NCBI RefSeq assembly: GCF_000744225.1
Contig: NZ_JQLN01000007.1
Coordinates: 248,001-312,000, forward strand
Source of the DNA: Kitasatospora mediocidica KCTC 9733
GTDB lineage: Bacteria > Actinomycetota > Actinomycetes > Streptomycetales > Streptomycetaceae
DNA: 64,000 bases
Reading direction: 5' to 3'
Shown: one piece after another, positions 59,875-64,000 of the stretch
How the letters are laid out: each line of letters begins with the position of its first letter
Position numbering within the stretch: the first letter of the stretch is position 1
Notes under the pieces: model-generated
Told to the model about the DNA's origin: nothing
Databases searched by the model: none
What the model saw: the letters and a program-made list of their open reading frames with translations, nothing else
Translations under genes and position numbers: made by a program

Positions 59875-60426
59875 CTACTTGCGGCCGCGCGGGGGTGCGA
59901 CCGGGTGGGACAGGGTGGACTCCAGGAGACTGACCATGTCGTCCCCCAGCGGGAGTTGGCGGCGCACCATGCGCTTGATCAGCGAGGCCGACAACTCGGC
60001 CTCCTGCTCCTCGACCGTGTCGTAGCGGGCGCGGGCCTGGACGATCCCGCCGCGCCCGAGCCGCTCGACGAGGCTCTCGTGCAGCGCGGGGGGCACGTAG
60101 CGCCGCAGCTCCTCGGCGGTGAGGCTGGTGCCGTGGTCGAACCACTCGTGCACCAGCTCGTGGAGCTTCACGTGGTCGGTCTGGTTCTGCGTCGGGCGGC
60201 GCCGGAAGAGGATGAACGAGTGCGTCTCGGTCTTGACCCGCAGGCCGCAGGCCGTGCGCAGGTCGGTGCCGCGGTCGTCGATCGGGACCAGTTCGATGGT
60301 CCGGCCGCGGGCCGCCTCGATGTTCGCCACCAGGCCGGCGATGGTGAACGGCACCGGCAGCGGCAGATCGGCCAGCTTCGCCTCGCAGCTCTTGCGGAGT
60401 CGGCGCATCGAGAACGGACTCACCAC
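59875..60426 (-). CDS. ImmA/IrrE-like HExxH metallopeptidase
   Basis: 183 aa. The zinc-protease motif HELVH is at residues 89-93 (KLHELVHEWFDHG), preceded by a beta-rich N-terminal half. In ImmA/IrrE systems such a protein cleaves or displaces an XRE repressor. Here an XRE gene lies at the other end of the module. The start is GTG at 60426 or 60423 after GAGGGGAGG. It is first in a three-gene operon. Confidence 0.75.
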   Translation of the reverse strand: MVSPFSMRRLRKSCEAKLADLPLPVPFTIAGLVANIEAARGRTIELVPIDDRGTDLRTACGLRVKTETHSFILFRRRPTQNQTDHVKLHELVHEWFDHGTSLTAEELRRYVPPALHESLVERLGRGGIVQARARYDTVEEQEAELSASLIKRMVRRQLPLGDDMVSLLESTLSHPVAPPRGRK

Positions 60427-60559
60427 GCCTCCCCTCCCCCGCAGCAGCTGTCCCGGACCCGGACAGACAACTTAGGACACCCGTGCGGAGGAGGGTTCAC
60501 CGGGCCTTCGGACCGGAAGGTGCATTCCAGTTAACGCGACGTCACATCACGCACGGTGA
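60427..60559. other. Spacer between PI-PLC and HExxH operon
   Basis: 133 nt. Contains CTGTCC-N7-GGACAG (60448-60466) and a CCTTC/GAAGG hairpin further on. The first could be an operator for the HExxH operon; the second may help end the PI-PLC transcript only if read the other way. No gene. Confidence 0.3.
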
Positions 60560-61627
60560 TCAGCCCCTGGGGAGGACCTCCGGCAGGACGGTGGTCAGGG
60601 TGCGCCAGTCGGAGCTGACGAAGCTGGCGTGCGCGGCGGCCAGTTGGGCGACCCGGGCGCGGGCCTGGTCGACGGTCGGGTTGGTGTCGTCGATGGCGGG
60701 GGCGACGTTCTGGGCGTCGGTGGTGACCACCAGGTAGTGACTGCGGTCGTACCAGGCGGTGTCGGAGCTGCTCAGATAGGTGGCCGCGTCACCGTCGAAG
60801 ACCACGAACCACGGGCGCAGGGTGGCGTCGGGGTAGCGGGTGCGCGGGTCGCCGGCCTGGGCACCCAGGACGCTGGGGAAGATCTCGGCGTTGCCGATCG
60901 TGCCGGCCGCCGCGAGGCCGCGCAGGTACTGGGCGTACTCGGTGTCGGTCCACAGGTGGTCGAAGGGGTTGGCCTCCTCGACGGTGCCGGGGATCGCCTC
61001 GATGATCACCTTGCCCGCCAGGGCGTCCCTGGTCGGCCAGTTGCCGGCCTTCGCCGCGGTGTCCAGGTCGGGGTAGCTGCTGCCGTCGGGCTTGCGCAGC
61101 AGGTCGGCCGGCTTGTAGACCAGGCTGCCCAGGTGCTGGGCGATGTAGCCGTCCAGCGCGGCGGGGCCCATCCCGATGGTCTGGTCGAAGCCCGCCTTCA
61201 TCTCCAACTTCACCATCACCGGCGGGTGGTCGGGGTGGGCGGTGAGCCAGACCCGCAGGTCGTCCAGGCAGCTGTCCAGGTCCTGGCTGCGGCTGCCGGT
61301 GTAGAGGTCGGCCGGGGCCTTGGCCTGCACGCAGTTGTTGCTGTCGCCGAGCGGGTTGGCGTGGCTGACGTTCCAGTGGTGGGTGAAGACGTTGAACCAG
61401 GTGTCGAGTTCGATCAGCGAGCTGCCGGAGTCGAGCGCCTGGGCGAGGTAGGTGTAGGCGCCCTGGTCGTAGGTGTTGTGGATGCCGACGGTGGTCGCCG
61501 CGGCCAGCGAGAGCGAGCCGGTGCCGTCGGCCGCGGCGCCGGCGGTCGGGGTCAGCAGGGCCAGCGGAAGGGCCAGTGGGAGGGCCAGCAGGGCGGACGT
61601 GAGGGTACGAACCCGGGGCAGACGCAT
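60560..61627 (-). CDS. Secreted phosphatidylinositol-specific phospholipase C-like enzyme
   Basis: 355 aa. Signal peptide (about 1-32) then the PI-PLC X-type barrel. Catalytic-region residues include the His in TTVGIHNTYDQGAY, LIELDTWFN, and the His pair in FTHHWNVSHANP; PPVMVKLEMK follows. This matches the calcium-dependent actinobacterial type (like Streptomyces antibioticus SaPLC1). It should cut phosphatidylinositol outside the cell. GAGG precedes ATG 61627. Confidence 0.85.
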   Translation of the reverse strand: MRLPRVRTLTSALLALPLALPLALLTPTAGAAADGTGSLSLAAATTVGIHNTYDQGAYTYLAQALDSGSSLIELDTWFNVFTHHWNVSHANPLGDSNNCVQAKAPADLYTGSRSQDLDSCLDDLRVWLTAHPDHPPVMVKLEMKAGFDQTIGMGPAALDGYIAQHLGSLVYKPADLLRKPDGSSYPDLDTAAKAGNWPTRDALAGKVIIEAIPGTVEEANPFDHLWTDTEYAQYLRGLAAAGTIGNAEIFPSVLGAQAGDPRTRYPDATLRPWFVVFDGDAATYLSSSDTAWYDRSHYLVVTTDAQNVAPAIDDTNPTVDQARARVAQLAAAHASFVSSDWRTLTTVLPEVLPRG

Positions 61628-61716
61628 GCGGAGGCCTCAACTCTCGTTGCCTTGACGTGGACTGATCAGTCGACAGCATCATGGACCGGACCGGTGAACG
61701 CCAGGGGAACGAAGGA
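61628..61716. other. Spacer upstream of PI-PLC
   Basis: Holds the PI-PLC ribosome site and presumably its promoter. I see no clear -10/-35 pair. The hairpin at 61717-61747 separates it from the tRNA-like RNA cassette. Confidence 0.35.
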
Positions 61717-61747
61717 GGGCCCGGGAACGTATCCAGCTCCCGGGCCC
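61717..61747 (-). terminator. Terminator after inside-out tRNA cassette
   Basis: Perfect 10-bp arms (61717-61726 and 61738-61747, GGGCCCGGGA/TCCCGGGCCC) with an 11-nt loop, 39 nt past the second RNA on the minus strand. No T-run, as is common in high-GC genomes. Confidence 0.65.
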
Positions 61748-61785
61748 GAGGTGTGCCGCCCAATTGCTCACGCCGACACGTTGAA

Positions 61786-61892
61786 GAGTGTGGATCATGC
61801 TGAAATCGAGGTGTTCTCCCGTTGAACTACCGTGCCATGGAAGAGGCACAGGCGGGATTTGAACCCGCACCCATCGATAATCGTCCACACCC
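61786..61892 (-). ncRNA. Inside-out (circularly permuted) tRNA-like RNA, second copy
   Basis: Read on the minus strand: T-arm GCGGG-TTCAAAT-CCCGC (61868-61852), 3' acceptor CTGTGCC (61851-61845), loop TCTTCCAT, 5' acceptor GGCACGG (61836-61830), TA at positions 8-9, D-arm GTTC-AACGGGA-GAAC. The acceptor strands pair 7/7 with one G-U. The A15-U48 tertiary pair is possible. The anticodon-side strands ATCGA/TCGAT pair, and beyond an internal loop an outer stem of 9 bp (61892-61884 with 61794-61786, one G-U) closes the RNA. No ordinary anticodon loop can form in this order. Whether it is processed or charged is unknown. Confidence 0.7.
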
Positions 61893-61934
61893 GGTCGATC
61901 CGGCGTTCGGCGGCGAATACTGAGACTGGAGCGA

Positions 61935-62037
61935 GAATCTGAGATTCAAGGGGCTGCCTCTGCCTGGCTTGGGCTACCCCGGCCGGAAGTGCCGGGGGGA
62001 GGATTCGAACCTCCACTGTGACCCCTGGGTCAGCTTC
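61935..62037 (-). ncRNA. Inside-out (circularly permuted) tRNA-like RNA, first copy
   Basis: Read on the minus strand: 3' anticodon strand GGGGT (62025-62021), T-arm GGAGG-TTCGAAT-CCTCC (62014-61998), 3' acceptor CCCCGGC (61997-61991), loop ACTTCCG, 5' acceptor GCCGGGG (61983-61977), TA at 8-9, D-arm with 3-bp stem GCC/GGC and GG in the loop, A26, 5' anticodon strand GCCCC (61954-61950). Acceptor 7/7 and anticodon stem 5/5 (one G-U) pair across the permuted order. A further stem GAAGCTGA/TCAGATTC (7 of 8) closes it outside. The leading strand contains AAGCTG repeats. It is 76 nt from anticodon strand to anticodon strand, like a tRNA. Confidence 0.72.
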
Positions 62038-62053
62038 AACATCAGCTTCAGCT

Positions 62054-62069
62054 TGCGCCCTTCAGCGCA
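62054..62069 (-). other. Small hairpin ahead of first tRNA-like RNA
   Basis: TGCGC (62069-62065) and GCGCA (62058-62054) with a TGAAGG loop, between the protein gene and the first inside-out tRNA. Possible processing signal. Confidence 0.4.
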
Positions 62070-62099
62070 CCCCACCGTCTGCACGGGGGGCGATCATGA

Positions 62100-62119
62100 G
62101 GCTACCTGAAGAGGTAGCC
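62100..62119 (-). other. Perfect hairpin containing a stop codon
   Basis: GGCTACCT and AGGTAGCC, 8-bp arms with a CTTC loop on the minus strand. The stop TAG of the cassette protein gene lies in its 3' arm. It is not followed by T-residues, so it is more likely an RNA-processing or stability hairpin than a terminator, placed between the mRNA and the two RNAs. Confidence 0.6.
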
Positions 62120-62863
62120 GAACACCGCGTCACCGATCCGCTGGTCGGTCACCTCGGCGCTGTTGGCCTCCTCGCGGGCGAACTTGACGGCCTGCTGGAG
62201 CCGTTCCAGGCGCTCCGCGAGCTCGTTCACCCGGCGGGCCGGGAGCGCGCCGGAGAACTTCACCGTCGTCCAGTACCCGACCGGGATGTCCTCGTAGTAG
62301 ACCTCGACCTGGGCCGGGTGCTTCTCGGTGGCCTCGGCCTTCACGTGGTTGCGCGGGACCTTCTTGGTGCGGATGGTGCGCACCGCGTCGGTCTTCCAGG
62401 AGTCCGTGGAGGGGTCGAGGTTCCACGACTCGGCGGCATCCAGCACCGGGAGCTTGCGCACGAAGGTGTGCAGGTCGGCGAGCTGCTTCTCCAGGAAGAG
62501 CAGGTAGGGCACCGGCACCTGCGCCAGCAGCACCACACCGTCGACCACCACGTCCGCGCTGGCGCTGCGGTTGGCCCAGTCCTTGGTGGCGGTCACGTCG
62601 AAGAGCCGGGTGAGCGTCGCCGCGGTGCTCCGCAGGATGTCCTCGGCCTTGATCTGGACCCGGCTGGACTCGGGCGGCAGCTGCTCGCCCTCCTCGTCCT
62701 TGGGCTGGTAGGTCCGGGAGATCCCGGCCAGCAACGCAGGCTTCTGGAGGTCCTGGTGAGCCTGGGTCAGCTCCTGGAAGGACTTGGACTTGACGCCCTT
62801 TTCGACGGCGATGATCTGATTCAGCTTCGGCACCCGCAGAACGTACCAGTGTTCGAGCGCCAT
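62102..62863 (-). CDS. Uncharacterised protein linked to inside-out tRNAs
   Basis: 253 aa, soluble, no signal or TM segment. The N-terminal part is WYVLRVPKLNQIIAVEKG, followed by a lysine/glutamine-rich helix. The middle contains VTATKDWANRSASADVVVDG and the acidic PVPYLLFLEKQLADL. The C-terminus is a long charged helix (VNELAERLERLQQAVKFARE) ending GDAVFGYLF. No known domain recognised. ATG 62863 has AAAAGGGCGG upstream; the in-frame extension upstream runs through a heptamer repeat and is rejected. It is followed by two inside-out tRNA-like RNAs and a terminator, so it probably acts on, or with, them. Confidence 0.8.
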   Translation of the reverse strand: MALEHWYVLRVPKLNQIIAVEKGVKSKSFQELTQAHQDLQKPALLAGISRTYQPKDEEGEQLPPESSRVQIKAEDILRSTAATLTRLFDVTATKDWANRSASADVVVDGVVLLAQVPVPYLLFLEKQLADLHTFVRKLPVLDAAESWNLDPSTDSWKTDAVRTIRTKKVPRNHVKAEATEKHPAQVEVYYEDIPVGYWTTVKFSGALPARRVNELAERLERLQQAVKFAREEANSAEVTDQRIGDAVFGYLFR

Positions 62864-62880
62864 TCGCCCGCCCTTTTCCG

Positions 62881-62908
62881 GCATCCGGCATCCGGCATCC
62901 GGCATCCG
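62881..62908 (-). repeat. Four 7-bp units upstream of cassette gene
   Basis: GCATCCG repeated four times in tandem just before the ribosome site of the 253-aa protein gene. It may mark a hot spot of slippage or a binding array. It leaves little room for an ordinary promoter here, so transcription may come from read-through or from an unrecognised promoter. Confidence 0.8.
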
Positions 62909-62917
62909 GCCGGGAAC

Positions 62918-62959
62918 GCCAGGGGCCCCGGACCGCAACTGCGGTCCGGGGCCCCTGGC
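62918..62959 (-). terminator. pheT terminator, 20-bp perfect hairpin
   Basis: Left arm 62918-62937, 2-nt loop, right arm 62940-62959, all 20 pairs perfect and very GC-rich. It lies 6 nt past the pheT stop codon on the minus strand and separates pheT from the downstream cassette. Confidence 0.85.
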
Positions 62960-62965
62960 ATCGTG

Positions 62966-64000
62966 CTACGCGCCGCGCAGCACCGCGCCCGTACGGGCCT
63001 CGGCGGAGGCCACCGCCGCCGCGCGGGCGGTCGAGGCCTCGTCGGCGGTCAGCGTGCGGTCGGTGGCGCGGAACCGCAGCGCGTACGCCAGCGACTTCTT
63101 GCCCGCACCCACCTGCTCGCCCTCGAAGACGTCGAACAGCCGGATGGCCTCCAGGAGTTCACCCGCGCCCTCGCGCAGCGCCAGCTCCACCCGGGCCGCC
63201 GGGACGTCGCGGTCAACGATCAGCGCGACGTCCTGGGTGGCCACCGGGAAGCCGGAGACCGCCGGGCCCTCGACCGTCCGCGCGCCGTCGGCGCTCAGCA
63301 GGTCCAGGTCCAGCTCCATCGCGCTGGTGCGCTCCGGCAGGTGCAGCGCCTTGACGACCCGCGGGTGCAGCTCGCCGGCGTGGCCGACCAGCCGGTCGGT
63401 GCCCGCCGCGTACAGCGCCGCGCAACGGCCCGGGTGCCAGGGGGCGTGCTGGTCCTGACGGACCTCCAGCTCCACGCCGGCCGCGCGGGCCACCGTGCGG
63501 GCCGCCTCGACGGCGTCGGCCCAGCCGGACGGCGCACCGGCGCCCCACCAGCCGGCCGGCTGCCGCTCGCCGGCCAGCGCGACCGCGATCCGGCGCGGCT
63601 GGTCGGGCAGCGCGGCGTCCAGCGCGGCCAGCTCCTCGGCCGTGGGACGGCGGTCGACGGCCGGGCGCGGCGCGACCACGGGCTCGGGCTTGGGCCGGAA
63701 GACCAGGCCCGCCTCGAAGATCGCCAGGTCGGTGTTGCCACGGCCGACGTTGCGCCGCAGGGTGGCGAGGAGGCCCGGCAGCAGCGTGGTGCGCAGCGCC
63801 GGCTCCTCGTCGTTCAGCGGGTTGACCAGCTTGACGGTGCGCCGGCGCTCGTCATCCGCCGCCAGGCCCAGCGCGTCGAAGGCCGCGTCGCCGAGGAACG
63901 GGTAGTTGTTGACCTCGACGTAGCCGGCCGCGGCCAGCGCCACGCCGACCCGGCGGTGCATCCGCTGGGCCTCGGTCAGACCGCGGCCCGGCGGCACGGT
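62966..64000 (-). CDS. pheT: Phenylalanyl-tRNA synthetase beta subunit, 5' part outside window
   Basis: The last 344 residues of PheT are visible, starting in the catalytic-like core (NNYPFLGDAAFDALGL, VKLVNPLNDEEPALRTTLLP). They end with the ferredoxin-fold anticodon-binding domain (FPVATQDVALIVDRDVPAA to the GAVLRGA end), which grips tRNA-Phe. The frame is open to the right edge; the start and pheS lie upstream beyond 64000. A 20-bp hairpin terminates it. Confidence 0.97.
   Translation of the reverse strand, partial: TVPPGRGLTEAQRMHRRVGVALAAAGYVEVNNYPFLGDAAFDALGLAADDERRRTVKLVNPLNDEEPALRTTLLPGLLATLRRNVGRGNTDLAIFEAGLVFRPKPEPVVAPRPAVDRRPTAEELAALDAALPDQPRRIAVALAGERQPAGWWGAGAPSGWADAVEAARTVARAAGVELEVRQDQHAPWHPGRCAALYAAGTDRLVGHAGELHPRVVKALHLPERTSAMELDLDLLSADGARTVEGPAVSGFPVATQDVALIVDRDVPAARVELALREGAGELLEAIRLFDVFEGEQVGAGKKSLAYALRFRATDRTLTADEASTARAAAVASAEARTGAVLRGA

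Noticed and set aside
61786..62037. Group I intron or tmRNA explaining the permuted halves
   Set aside because: No intron core helices seen in the 42-nt spacer or flanks, and no tag reading frame with an Ala-Ala-type end.
61760..62095. Two ordinary or pseudo tRNA genes
   Set aside because: The halves are in reverse order, and each acceptor pairs only with the strand next to it. The normal order (GCCGGGG with the CTGTGCC end) gives no acceptor stem.
62881..62908. CRISPR-like repeat array
   Set aside because: Seven-base tandem units with no spacers; simple repeat.

Overview
The window is high-GC actinobacterial chromosome, most likely Streptomyces or a close relative such as Kitasatospora. 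The pointers are strong G/C bias at third codon positions, an SsgA-like sporulation protein, an AfsR-type SARP regulator, a SigB/SigF-type sigma factor beside an anti-sigma-like kinase, srs-type phenolic lipid genes, several apparently leaderless promoters (a TAnnnT box 6-7 nt before the start codon) and a rare TTA codon in one gene. No rRNA operon, CRISPR array or insertion sequence was seen. The first gene (an MFS exporter) and the last (pheT) run off the window.

Layout. 0-8 kb: two related MFS exporters, one next to a TetR gene, the other in a MarR-controlled unit with an aldehyde dehydrogenase, flanking a molybdopterin oxidoreductase. 8-12.6 kb: a type III PKS, methyltransferase and flavoprotein operon (srsABC-like) with a divergent UbiA prenyltransferase. 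12.6-19 kb: sigma factor and anti-sigma-like kinase, SsgA-like protein, DEAD-box helicase and cold-shock gene with a structured leader. 19-28 kb: acyl-CoA oxidase, amino-acid permease, AfsR-like regulator and divergent LuxR-type regulator. 28-32 kb: metG and a DrrAB-like ABC exporter. 32-34 kb: a small island with a frameshifted gene, gene remnants and a HAD phosphatase. 34-44.5 kb: penicillin-binding protein, cystathionine beta-synthase, a complete peptide/nickel-type ABC importer operon, and a P450 with its ferredoxin. 44.5-57 kb: secreted peptidase, sortase with a repeat-rich wall-associated protein, GNAT-AAA+ fusion, PLP decarboxylase, GH13 enzyme, M23 and deacetylase-like envelope proteins, SDR and 3-hydroxyacyl-CoA dehydrogenase. 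57-60.5 kb: an XRE regulator convergent with a three-gene operon (HExxH protein, multi-TM protein, PAP2-like membrane protein). 60.5-64 kb: secreted PI-PLC, then a compact cassette, then pheT.

The most unusual element is that cassette (61717-62863, minus strand). An uncharacterised 253-aa protein gene ends in a perfect hairpin and is followed by two tandem RNAs that are tRNAs turned inside out. In each, the T-arm and 3' acceptor strand come first, then a short loop containing CTTCC, then the 5' acceptor strand and D-arm. Both acceptor stems pair perfectly (one G-U in the second), the T-loop and D-loop hallmarks are kept, and the strands that would close the anticodon arm are held by an extra outer stem. 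A 10-bp terminator-like hairpin follows. The layout recalls permuted (two-piece) tmRNA genes, but no tag reading frame was recognised.
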